The notes under the pieces were generated by a model. That model was not told the origin of the DNA. It worked only from the letters and a program-made list of their open reading frames with translations, and did not search any database. The translations under genes were made by a program, and so were the position numbers. A DNA stretch of 5,617 nucleotides from Opitutaceae bacterium (GTDB lineage: Bacteria; Verrucomicrobiota; Verrucomicrobiia; Opitutales; Opitutaceae), in contig SXZN01000119.1 in the NCBI GenBank assembly GCA_005787865.1, forward strand, positions 1-5,617, given 5' to 3'. How positions within the stretch are numbered: the first letter of the stretch is position 1; every line of letters begins with the position of its first letter. Of the stretch, positions 1-5,617 are shown piece after piece.

Positions 1-935
1 CCCAAACAGGCTTATACGCGGCTTCGGGCGGCTCACCCTTCTTATTGGGTCATTATTTAGAGCGGATGCGGAAATATGGCGTGATGCGCTGTCAGCCGCT
101 CGGGATTGTCGCCTCAATTTCCGGCACAGTTAATTTCAACCTTGTTTCGCAATTTAAAATCAAGGGGGCTTCCACGGGATTTTCATCGGCCTGCGCCTCC
201 TCGGCGCATGCGATGGGTTTTGCCTATGATGATATTGCGCTCGGTCGGCAGAAGCGGATGTTTGTGGTGGGGGGTGAGGATGGTAACGTAGAGAGCATTT
301 TACCCTTTGCGGGCATGCGCGCTCTCTCGCTGCAATCTGATCCAGCCCTTGCTTCGCGGCCCTTTGATGTGGCGCGCGACGGTTTTGTCGGCACAGGCGG
401 CGGGGCTGTCTTGGTGCTCGAAAGTGAGGAGGAAGTTGAGCGCCGCGGGGCCAAAATTTACTGTGAGCTCGCGGGTTGGGGGCAAGGATCAGATGGACAC
501 AATGTGGCTATTTCACACCCCGAGGGAGCCGGGCTGCAGCTCGCGATTGAAAATGCGCTCCGCGCTTCTGGGGTAAAGGCCGACGACGTAGATTATATTA
601 ATGCCCACGCAACCTCGACGCCGATTGGCGATATTTCAGAGGCCAAAGCGATCCAGGCCATTTTTAAAAATAATCTAGCGCGCACAGCCGTTAGCAGCAC
701 CAAGGCGCTCACCGGTCATGGGCTCTCCCTGTCAGGTGCCATGGAAGCTGGTTTTTGTGCGCTCGCCATCAAGGAAGGGTTTATGCCCGGATCGGCCCAT
801 ATTACAAAAATCGATCCGGCCTGTGCGGGCCTTAATATTATCCGGGCGACTTTGCCGCAGCGTCCTCAGGTGGTGCTGAGCAACAGTTGCGGCTTCGGTG
901 GAGCTAACGTCAGCTTGGTCTTTCGTGCGGTCTAA
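1..935 (+). CDS. Beta-ketoacyl-ACP synthase (FabB/FabF-type), 5'-truncated by window edge
   Basis: This is a decarboxylating condensing enzyme that would extend an acyl chain on acyl carrier protein by two carbons in the cytoplasm. The frame is open to the left edge (first full codon at 3), and the visible part begins in the GLYAASGGSP segment. That segment aligns with about residue 100 of E. coli FabB, so roughly 100 N-terminal residues are missing. The TTG at 45 is an internal Leu codon, not a start. The active-site Cys lies in SSACASSAH (TGC 192-194). The catalytic His residues lie in NAHATSTPIGD (606-608) and TKALTGHGLS (717-719), and the conserved Lys is in the latter motif. The C-terminal loop reads NSCGFGGAN, where most KAS I/II enzymes have NSFGFGGTN. 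The intact triad argues against a chain-length-factor paralogue. The gene ends 3 bp before the SDR gene. It could serve housekeeping fatty acid synthesis, but the context suggests a specialised lipid or polyene pathway. The family is certain; the substrate is not. Confidence 0.95.
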   Translation, partial: QTGLYAASGGSPFLLGHYLERMRKYGVMRCQPLGIVASISGTVNFNLVSQFKIKGASTGFSSACASSAHAMGFAYDDIALGRQKRMFVVGGEDGNVESILPFAGMRALSLQSDPALASRPFDVARDGFVGTGGGAVLVLESEEEVERRGAKIYCELAGWGQGSDGHNVAISHPEGAGLQLAIENALRASGVKADDVDYINAHATSTPIGDISEAKAIQAIFKNNLARTAVSSTKALTGHGLSLSGAMEAGFCALAIKEGFMPGSAHITKIDPACAGLNIIRATLPQRPQVVLSNSCGFGGANVSLVFRAV

Positions 936-938
936 CGC

Positions 939-1781
939 ATGAGCGCCATTCATCTCTCGACCCGCTATCGCACTGCCTTTGTCACCGGGGCCAGCACGGG
1001 ATTGGGTCGCGCCTTTACCGATATGTTACTGGCGCAGGGCGTTGAGGTTTGGGGTACTGCGCGCGATACGATTCGTCTGCCGGCGCGGCCGGGTTTTCAT
1101 GCGGTAGCGCTCGAGCTCGGTGATGGCTCCGCCGCTGAAGCGATATTTCTTGCGGCCGAGCAGTCCGCGGGGGGCTTTGATATCGTGATTAACAATGCTG
1201 GTTTTGGGGCCTTTGGGGCTTTTGCCCACACTGAGTTTTCGGTGTGGGAGGAACAACTTCGGCTGATGTTAGTTAATACGGCGCGACTCAGTCATGTCGC
1301 CCTGCGCGGTATGCTCGCGCGCCGTCGTGGGGCGCTCGTTAATATCTCATCGATTGCGGGTGAATTTGGGCTGCCCTATCAGGCCATTTATAATACGACC
1401 AAGGCGGGTCTCTCGGCTCTCAACGAAAGCTTGATGTATGAGTTGACTGGCACAGGCGTTATCATGATCGATTTTCGGCCAGGTGATTATCGCACTAATT
1501 TTGAGGGTGCGGTCCGCCGCCCTGAGCAAGCGGCTGGTTTGGCTCATGACATGATCAACCCCGCTCGGATGAGCCGCGCCTGGTCCTCTTTTGTGGCACT
1601 CATGCGTTCCGGTCCCGCGCCGGCCCATGCGGCCGAGTCATTGCGTCGTACCCTCCTGCGTGGTCGGAGCGGCACGGTGCGGACTGGACGTTTTTTTCAG
1701 GCCCAGCTGGGGCCCTTTTTAGCGCGTTTCGGCACTTTAGCTTTCAAGCGCAAAGTGCAGGAAAAATATTTTGGACTCTAA
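939..1781 (+). CDS. Classical short-chain dehydrogenase/reductase (SDR), 280 aa
   Basis: This is an NAD(P)-dependent oxidoreductase of the classical SDR family. The Rossmann cofactor motif TGASTGLG is at residues 16-23 and NNAG at 85-88. The catalytic tetrad is complete: Asn113, Ser138 (in NISSIAG), Tyr151 and Lys155 (YNTTK). The PGDYRT loop follows at 181-186. An Arg after the second beta strand (GTARD, Arg42) hints at NADP(H) preference. At 280 aa it is about 35 residues longer than a typical FabG. The basic C-terminal tail ends in KYFGL, as in SDRs of the 17-beta-HSD/sphinganine-reductase-like group that act on lipid or hydrophobic substrates. The start at 939 is 3 bp after the condensing-enzyme stop, with no Shine-Dalgarno sequence, so translation is probably coupled. 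A likely role is reduction of a keto group on the product of the upstream synthase, but the substrate is inferred from position only. Confidence 0.93.
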   Translation: MSAIHLSTRYRTAFVTGASTGLGRAFTDMLLAQGVEVWGTARDTIRLPARPGFHAVALELGDGSAAEAIFLAAEQSAGGFDIVINNAGFGAFGAFAHTEFSVWEEQLRLMLVNTARLSHVALRGMLARRRGALVNISSIAGEFGLPYQAIYNTTKAGLSALNESLMYELTGTGVIMIDFRPGDYRTNFEGAVRRPEQAAGLAHDMINPARMSRAWSSFVALMRSGPAPAHAAESLRRTLLRGRSGTVRTGRFFQAQLGPFLARFGTLAFKRKVQEKYFGL

Positions 1782-1849
1782 AGTTGTGGAATTTCTTTTA
1801 GCTGATGCGCTGGCACTTATTTTTGAATAGTATTCCGCTTTTATAAATC
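1782..1849 (+). promoter_or_regulatory. A/T-rich 68-bp spacer, possible internal promoter or initiation region
   Basis: This gap between the SDR and the GT28-like gene is clearly richer in A and T than the flanking coding DNA, ending in TTTATAAATC directly before the ATG. TAGTAT (1828-1833) could be a -10 element, but no convincing -35 lies 16-18 bp upstream. TATAAAT (1842-1848) is too close to the start to be a -10. The low-structure stretch may instead help ribosomes load without a Shine-Dalgarno sequence. No terminator hairpin is evident, so the SDR transcript may simply read through. Confidence 0.2.
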
Positions 1850-3061
1850 ATGGCTCGCGTCCGCATCCTTGTTCTCACCTCTAGCACTGGCGCTGGTCAT
1901 GATACGCGGGCGCAGGCTTTTGCGGAGTGGTGCTTTGAACTTTATCGGCACGAGGTTGATGTGCGCATTGAGCAGATGCTCGAGAAGTCCTCCGGTTTTT
2001 TTAGTGCCGGCGTGCGTTTCTATAATTGGATTCAGAAGAAATCACCCTGGGTGCATAAGGCGTTTTATCTTTTTGTAGAGTTACTGAGTTGGCTTAATCG
2101 GCGGACGGTTACCCTTGGGCGCGCTTATTATGAATCAGTGCTGCGGGAATATCAGCCGCATCTCGTGTTCAGCGTGCATGATTGTTTGAATCGGGGGTAT
2201 TTTCAAATGGCCAAGAGGATTCTGGGCCCCGAGCGGGTACGCTGCGCCACTTATTGCGGAGAATTTTCCGGTGGTTTTGGTTATAGTATTAATTGGGTAG
2301 AACCGAGCGCAGACCTCTATGTGTCGCGCACCGACACCGCCCGCGATTATGCGGTCAAGCTCGGTATGCCCATCGCGCGGACGCAAGTGCGTGGCTACTT
2401 GATGCAGCCGCGCTCATCGATTGAAGTATTTAATGCTAAAAATCGGGCGGACTATCTCTCGGCGACGCTGCATCTGCGTGCCGACTTGTTCACCGTGTTC
2501 CTCGCCACGGGGGGGAATGGCGCCAACAACCATGTGGAGCTTTTGGCCAAGTTGCTGCCGTATGCCGATAAAATCCAGGCGATCGTGATTTGTGGCAATA
2601 ATCGCGAAGCTTATAATCAGTTGGTGCGTTGGCGGGCAGCGCATCCCCAGCTCAATTGCTTTGTGGATGGTTTTTCAGGGGAAGTGCATCTGCTCATGCA
2701 AGTCAGTGATGTCATCGTTACTCGGGGCGGGACCACAACTTGCGCCAAGGCGCTGCATTTTCGCTGCCCCATCATTTTTAACGCCCTCGGGGGTATTATG
2801 CCACAGGAAGAATTGACGGTGAAATTTTTTCAACGGGGGGCCGGCGTGGAACGAATTAATAATGCCGCAGATTTTGAGACGATTATTGCAGCTTGGATGG
2901 CTGATCCGTCGGTTTACGATCGCTTGCACGATAATTTCCTGAAATTGCGCTACGAGGAAAATCCTACGGTTCTGATTACCGAGCTGGTTGATTTAGCCCA
3001 GCAGGCAGCGGGTACTTCGATCAAGCCAGGACTGTTTTCCCCTAAAATATACGAGGCCTAG
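1850..3061 (+). CDS. MGDG-synthase-like / GT28-type glycosyltransferase, 403 aa
   Basis: This is a GT-B fold glycosyltransferase related to monogalactosyldiacylglycerol synthase, UgtP/YpfP and MurG. Such enzymes move a sugar from a nucleotide-sugar to a lipid acceptor at the inner face of the membrane. The N-terminal domain opens with a beta strand and a glycine-rich loop, LTSSTGAGHDTRAQA (residues 9-23), matching the GxGH loop of MGDG synthases. The C-terminal nucleotide-sugar domain starts near residue 214 with FLATGGNGANNH (217-228). It carries DVIVTRGGTTTCAKAL (287-302) and PIIFNALGGIMPQEELT (307-323), equivalent to the GGxTxxEA and GQExxN donor-site motifs. There is no signal peptide or clear transmembrane helix. 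The basic and aromatic stretch around residues 56-85 could contact the membrane. The start is chosen because the first beta strand begins immediately after it. The donor sugar and acceptor are unknown; the upstream lipid-type genes favour a lipid acceptor. Confidence 0.88.
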   Translation: MARVRILVLTSSTGAGHDTRAQAFAEWCFELYRHEVDVRIEQMLEKSSGFFSAGVRFYNWIQKKSPWVHKAFYLFVELLSWLNRRTVTLGRAYYESVLREYQPHLVFSVHDCLNRGYFQMAKRILGPERVRCATYCGEFSGGFGYSINWVEPSADLYVSRTDTARDYAVKLGMPIARTQVRGYLMQPRSSIEVFNAKNRADYLSATLHLRADLFTVFLATGGNGANNHVELLAKLLPYADKIQAIVICGNNREAYNQLVRWRAAHPQLNCFVDGFSGEVHLLMQVSDVIVTRGGTTTCAKALHFRCPIIFNALGGIMPQEELTVKFFQRGAGVERINNAADFETIIAAWMADPSVYDRLHDNFLKLRYEENPTVLITELVDLAQQAAGTSIKPGLFSPKIYEA

Positions 3062-3080
3062 TCGCCTGCCCGCAGCTCAT

Positions 3081-3090
3081 TAGGCGCCTA
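3081..3090. repeat. 10-bp perfect palindrome in intergenic spacer
   Basis: TAGGCGCCTA is self-complementary and lies 20 bp after the stop of the GT28-like gene. With no loop it cannot form a stable hairpin. It could be a small dimeric-protein site or chance. No second copy was seen in the window. Confidence 0.25.
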
Positions 3091-3098
3091 GGTTCTCC

Positions 3099-3122
3099 GC
3101 CCAGCCGGCCGGGCAACTGTTT
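3099..3122 (+). terminator. Weak terminator-like GC-rich hairpin
   Basis: GCCC at 3099-3102 pairs with GGGC at 3111-3114. An inner G-C pair (3104/3109) closes a CCGG loop, with one A-C mismatch at 3103/3110. A short T run (3119-3122) follows after five bases. The stem is short and the T tract is poor and offset, so any termination would be partial. It lies in the largest + strand gap, where an attenuation point between the lipid genes and the GT4 pair would make sense. Confidence 0.25.
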
Positions 3123-3187
3123 TATCGGCTGATTTTCCTGCTTTCCTGAACCCTGCATTATGCGTTGGCTGCTAGTCGCCCTGCGCG

Positions 3188-4417
3188 ATGTCTCGTCCCC
3201 CTTACATAGCCCTGATATTTACGACGTTCCCAAAGGTTTCCGAAACCTTTCTGCAACGTGATGTTTTGGCGCTCCAGGCGCAGGGAATCCGGCTGAAACT
3301 CTATTCATTGTGGGGCGGCGGCGGTGAGTTTAGCGGTATGACGGTGCAGCGTTTTCCTAAGTGGCGGCTGCTGCCGTTAATTATTTTTACGATTCCGTGG
3401 AATTGCTTTCGTCGACCGCGCATCGTGCGTGATCTTTTTGTGGGCGTGTTTACACGGCGCGCACCCTCCTGGTTAAATTTTTGGGAAAACATGCTCGGGG
3501 CCGGTTTTGCCGGCTGTTATTATCGCCAATTGCGGCAGGATCCACCGGACTTGGTGCACGGGGCTTGGGCGGGTGCGCCCGCCACGGCCGGTTGGCTACT
3601 CGGTCGGATAGCTGGCTGGCGCTATAGCACGGGGGCGCATGCCTATGATATTTATGAGCACGGTGGTGATTGGTGGTTGCAGGAAAAACTACAGCACGCG
3701 CAATTTATTCATACTTCGACCGAGATGGGGCGCCGCGAATTAATCACCCGCGGGGTATCCGCCGATAAAATTGTCTGTATCCGTCGCGGGCTGGAGGCTT
3801 TTTCGCTTTGCAAGCCGCTGCGGGTAAATCGCCGCCCGCTGCGTTTGTTGTGCATTGCCCGGCTTGTTCCTAAAAAAGGATTATTTTACCAACTGCAAAT
3901 CTACGCCGCGCTTAAGCGAGCGGGACTGGCTTTTGAGGCGCGGGTGGTGGGGGCTGGCCCCCTCCGTGCATCACTCGAAGCGGCCGTGCAAACGCTGGAT
4001 TTAGGCGCAGAGGTGAAGTTTATAGGCCATCGAGAATCGGCCGCTGTTTGGTCGGAATTGGCTTGGGCTGATGGACTGCTGCATACGGGGATCATTGCTC
4101 CCAGTGGCGATCGGGATGGATTGCCAAATGTTATTCCCGAGGCGATGGCCGCCGGTGTGCTCGTGGTCACCTCGCCAGTCTCAGCCACGACGGAGGCTAT
4201 TCATCACGAACGCACTGGATTGGTGGCGGCCGTCGATGCCCCGCTCATTTGGGTAAATGCCCTGCGCCGATTGAGTGAAGATGATGAGTTGGCTGAGCGC
4301 TTGCGGGTGGCGGCGCGCCAGTGGGTAGAGGCACACTACGATGCGCATAAAAATACCGCGCAATTGATGCAATGTTTCCAGCACGCGATGAGCCCCGCTA
4401 AGCCCGAACATGAATAA
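3188..4417 (+). CDS. GT4-type glycosyltransferase (colanic acid/WcaL-like), 409 aa
   Basis: This is a retaining GT-B glycosyltransferase of the kind that adds sugars to exopolysaccharide, O-antigen or glycolipid intermediates. The N-terminus IALIFTTFPKVSETFLQRD (residues 7-25) is the signature opening of the WcaL/AmsK-like subgroup. VHGAWAGAPA (123-132) and STGAHAYDIY (147-156) match its HxHfA..GxxA and fTxHAxDIY regions. The C-terminal donor domain has IARLVPKKG (223-231), VGAGPLR (254-260), FIGHRE (278-283) and DRDGLPNVIPEAMAAG (308-323). The last is the acidic-x7-E sugar-nucleotide motif, here with Asp310 in place of the more common first Glu and Glu318 as the second. A hydrophobic patch, LLPLIIFTIPW (61-71), may anchor it to the membrane. 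The start agrees with the family N-terminus. No Shine-Dalgarno sequence precedes it, and CCCTGC lies 3 bp before the ATG. Its stop overlaps the start of a small ORF. Sugar specificity is not readable. Confidence 0.92.
   Translation: MSRPPYIALIFTTFPKVSETFLQRDVLALQAQGIRLKLYSLWGGGGEFSGMTVQRFPKWRLLPLIIFTIPWNCFRRPRIVRDLFVGVFTRRAPSWLNFWENMLGAGFAGCYYRQLRQDPPDLVHGAWAGAPATAGWLLGRIAGWRYSTGAHAYDIYEHGGDWWLQEKLQHAQFIHTSTEMGRRELITRGVSADKIVCIRRGLEAFSLCKPLRVNRRPLRLLCIARLVPKKGLFYQLQIYAALKRAGLAFEARVVGAGPLRASLEAAVQTLDLGAEVKFIGHRESAAVWSELAWADGLLHTGIIAPSGDRDGLPNVIPEAMAAGVLVVTSPVSATTEAIHHERTGLVAAVDAPLIWVNALRRLSEDDELAERLRVAARQWVEAHYDAHKNTAQLMQCFQHAMSPAKPEHE
3232..3250. repeat. 19-bp inverted repeat early in the GT4 coding sequence
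   Basis: AAAGGTTTCCGAAACCTTT is two 9-bp arms in perfect inversion around a single C. As RNA it would fold as an 8-bp stem with a CCG loop, 44 bases past the ATG. It encodes the conserved PKVSETF peptide, so codon constraint may be the whole explanation. It could also act as an operator or a translation-tuning hairpin. Confidence 0.5.
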
Positions 4418-4490
4418 TTTTTCGACGCTGGCCCGAGGTTATTTCTATCGTACCCTCTCGTGGCGCTGGCTTAATTTCTCCGGCGCATAA
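4410..4490 (+). CDS. Candidate small ORF (26 aa) bridging two glycosyltransferase genes
   Basis: The ATG at 4410 overlaps the last 8 bases of the upstream GT4 gene (ATGAATAA), and the TAA at 4488-4490 falls 7 bp before the next gene's ATG. The ORF therefore occupies essentially the whole junction. The peptide contains LARGYFYRTLSWRWLNF: three Arg, no acidic residues and seven aromatics, a composition that suits a membrane-surface amphipathic peptide. No homology is recognised. It may be a genuine small protein, a coupling ORF that delivers ribosomes to the downstream gene, the remnant of a longer lost gene, or chance. No Shine-Dalgarno sequence precedes it, but that is also true of its neighbours. 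Confidence 0.35.
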   Translation: MNNFSTLARGYFYRTLSWRWLNFSGA

Positions 4491-4497
4491 CCCTGCG

Positions 4498-5550
4498 ATG
4501 ATTTACTACGATATCACCAAGATGGGCGCCGCGCAGCATCGCTCGGGTTTGATGCGACTGACTTCTCGGTTGATGGAAGAGCTCGGCGGTAATGTTACGG
4601 CGGTGGTTTGGGCTAACTCGCGGCGGGCATTTTTGACTCACGCTAAAAAAATAGCGGTCAATTTTAAGCCCGCCGACTGGTTGCTGACGGTGGAGATGTT
4701 CAGCGAGGCCGAGCGGCCCGGTTTCTCTGATTTTGTGCATCACCCTCCTTGCCGATTGGCGGCGATGTTTCATGATGCCATTCCGATTAAATTTCCCCAC
4801 ATCACGTGGCCGCAAAGTGTTCAGCGTCATCCGGAATACATGAAATTATTGGCGAGTTTTGATCGGACCTGGGCCATCTCCGAGGCAACTCGGCAGGATT
4901 TCACGGGCTTCTGGAAATGGCAGGGGGTCGCGTCGAAGGGCCCGGTAGAGGTCATCGAACTCGGCGCCGATTTTGATGGGAGTAAGCGCGTGCAGCGCGA
5001 CGCCCGACCGACGTCAGGCCGCCCAGCGCTGGTGTGCGTGGGGATTGTTGAGCCGAGAAAAAATCAGGGCTTTCTGCTGGATGTGGTGGAGGCTTTATGG
5101 GGGGAGGGCGTAAATTTTGAATTACACGTCGTGGGGCGAGTAAATCCTCACTTTGGTCGCCCGTTACTCAAACGCGTGCGGGCACTCGAGGATCGGCAGA
5201 AGCTTTTCCATTTTCATGCGCAAGTGCGCGATCGTGAATTGGGTCGGCTCTATGCCCATGCGCGGGCCGTTGTTTTCCCGACAATCGCAGAGGGCTGTGG
5301 CTTGCCGCTGCTCGAAGCTTTATGGCGCGGCGTGCCGTGCGTGTGCAGTGATCTGCCGGTCTTGCGTGAGAATGCCGCCGCGGGTGGCTGTCTTTTAGCG
5401 CCGGTTAATGATCATCTCGAGTGGCAGAAACAATTGCGCGGCCTCTTGACGAATGAGACAGATTATCAGCGCTTACAAACGGAGGCCATGACGCGAGCCT
5501 TACCCCGATGGGCCCATACTGCGCGGACGTTATTGCAGGCTTTGCGCTAA
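4498..5550 (+). CDS. GT4-type glycosyltransferase, 350 aa
   Basis: This is a second retaining GT-B glycosyltransferase, with the compact N-terminal domain typical of mannosyl/rhamnosyl-transferase-like GT4 enzymes. Residues 1-20 (IYYDITKM...HRSGLMR) form the first strand and the loop that recognises the acceptor or phosphate. MFHDAIPIKFP (90-100) and TWAISEATRQDF (124-135) are the family's HDxxP and SExtrxD motifs. The donor domain begins at ALVCVGIVEPRKNQGFLLD (177-195). The E-x7-E motif is intact as Glu265 and Glu273 in PTIAEGCGLPLLEALWRGVP (261-280), followed by CSDLPVLRE. There is no signal peptide or transmembrane helix; it is probably cytoplasmic at the membrane face. The frame stays open upstream to 4414, but the family alignment and the only good ATG support 4498. 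It ends one base from the stop of the convergent gene. Donor and acceptor are unknown, but the pairing with the preceding GT4 gene suggests sequential sugar additions. Confidence 0.93.
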   Translation: MIYYDITKMGAAQHRSGLMRLTSRLMEELGGNVTAVVWANSRRAFLTHAKKIAVNFKPADWLLTVEMFSEAERPGFSDFVHHPPCRLAAMFHDAIPIKFPHITWPQSVQRHPEYMKLLASFDRTWAISEATRQDFTGFWKWQGVASKGPVEVIELGADFDGSKRVQRDARPTSGRPALVCVGIVEPRKNQGFLLDVVEALWGEGVNFELHVVGRVNPHFGRPLLKRVRALEDRQKLFHFHAQVRDRELGRLYAHARAVVFPTIAEGCGLPLLEALWRGVPCVCSDLPVLRENAAAGGCLLAPVNDHLEWQKQLRGLLTNETDYQRLQTEAMTRALPRWAHTARTLLQALR

Positions 5551-5551
5551 C

Positions 5552-5617
5552 TTACATTTGCTTCACCGCATAGGCCATGGCGGTGGCAATTTTATCTAAA
5601 TCTTCCTCGCTATGGAG
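5552..5617 (-). CDS. C-terminal tail of a convergent gene, possibly a PLP-dependent aminotransferase (partial)
   Basis: The - strand frame is open from the right edge for 21 codons and stops with TAA at 5554-5552. The tail SEEDLDKIATAMAYAVKQM is an acidic helix start followed by an amphipathic helix. DegT/DnrJ/EryC1/StrS sugar aminotransferases commonly end this way (a T/SEEDLDxIxxAI-like helix), and so do some other fold-type I PLP enzymes. If correct, it would make an amino sugar usable by the neighbouring glycosyltransferases. The evidence is a short tail only: that this is coding is fairly likely, but the product name is a guess. The gene runs opposite to the operon, with a single base between the two stop codons. 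Confidence 0.45.
   Translation of the reverse strand, partial: LHSEEDLDKIATAMAYAVKQM

Noticed and set aside
45..47. TTG as start of the condensing enzyme
   Set aside because: The same frame is open to the window edge and encodes conserved KAS sequence upstream (GLYAASGGSP), so this codon is an internal Leu.
1763..1772. AAAATATTTT palindrome at the end of the SDR gene
   Set aside because: It is a short A/T palindrome inside codons for the C-terminal EKYF segment, with no GC stem, so it is neither a terminator nor a convincing binding site.
1811..1826. Sigma-54-like element (TGGCAC followed by TTTGA)
   Set aside because: The TGGCAC half is perfect, but the -12 GC is absent at the required spacing and no sigma-54 activator site is visible.
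3160..3261. 33-codon ORF starting 28 bp before the first GT4 gene
   Set aside because: It overlaps the GT4 N-terminal coding region by 74 bases in another frame, has no recognisable features, and the GT4 frame clearly accounts for that DNA.
4414..4497. N-terminal extension of the second GT4 gene
   Set aside because: The frame is open but contains no ATG, GTG or TTG, and the peptide before 4498 does not resemble a GT4 N-terminus.
4471..4830. 119-codon open frame on the - strand over the second GT4 gene
   Set aside because: It lies opposite a gene with intact family motifs, its peptide is rich in Arg/His with no recognisable motif, and it looks like a reverse-frame shadow of GC-rich coding DNA.

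Overview
The window looks like part of a bacterial accessory locus for making lipids and glycans. Five genes lie head to tail on the + strand, and the tail of one gene runs in from the right on the - strand. The DNA is moderately GC-rich with A/T-rich gene junctions. None of the starts visible here is preceded by a Shine-Dalgarno-like GGAGG tract. SD-independent initiation together with this gene mix would fit a Verrucomicrobiota-type (for example Opitutales-like) bacterium. That assignment is an inference from style; the window carries no taxonomic marker.

Layout. At 1-935 is the C-terminal ~75% of a FabB/FabF-type beta-ketoacyl-ACP synthase with an intact Cys-His-His triad. Three bases later (939-1781) comes a classical short-chain dehydrogenase/reductase with a complete Asn-Ser-Tyr-Lys tetrad. 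These two are almost certainly co-translated. After a 68-bp A/T-rich spacer comes a GT28/MGDG-synthase-like glycosyltransferase (1850-3061). A 126-bp spacer with a weak terminator-like hairpin separates it from a GT4-type glycosyltransferase (3188-4417). A second, shorter GT4-type enzyme (4498-5550) follows. The 80-bp junction between the two GT4 genes is filled almost exactly by an unlisted 26-codon ORF (4410-4490), which overlaps the upstream stop and ends 7 bp before the next start. At the right edge, the last 21 codons of a convergent gene (5552-5617, - strand) end one base from the stop of the second GT4 gene. Its tail resembles the C-terminus of a PLP-dependent sugar aminotransferase (DegT/DnrJ/EryC1/StrS style), but too little is present to be sure.

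How the genes may work together (inference). The condensing enzyme and reductase could build or modify a beta-keto/hydroxy acyl chain. The GT28-like enzyme could put the first sugar on a lipid acceptor, and the two GT4 enzymes could extend or decorate the glycan. An aminotransferase next door would fit amino-sugar supply. No polymerase, flippase, acyl carrier protein or acyltransferase is in view, so the final product cannot be named. All five + strand proteins show intact family motifs, and no insertion sequence, tRNA, rRNA or CRISPR array is seen.
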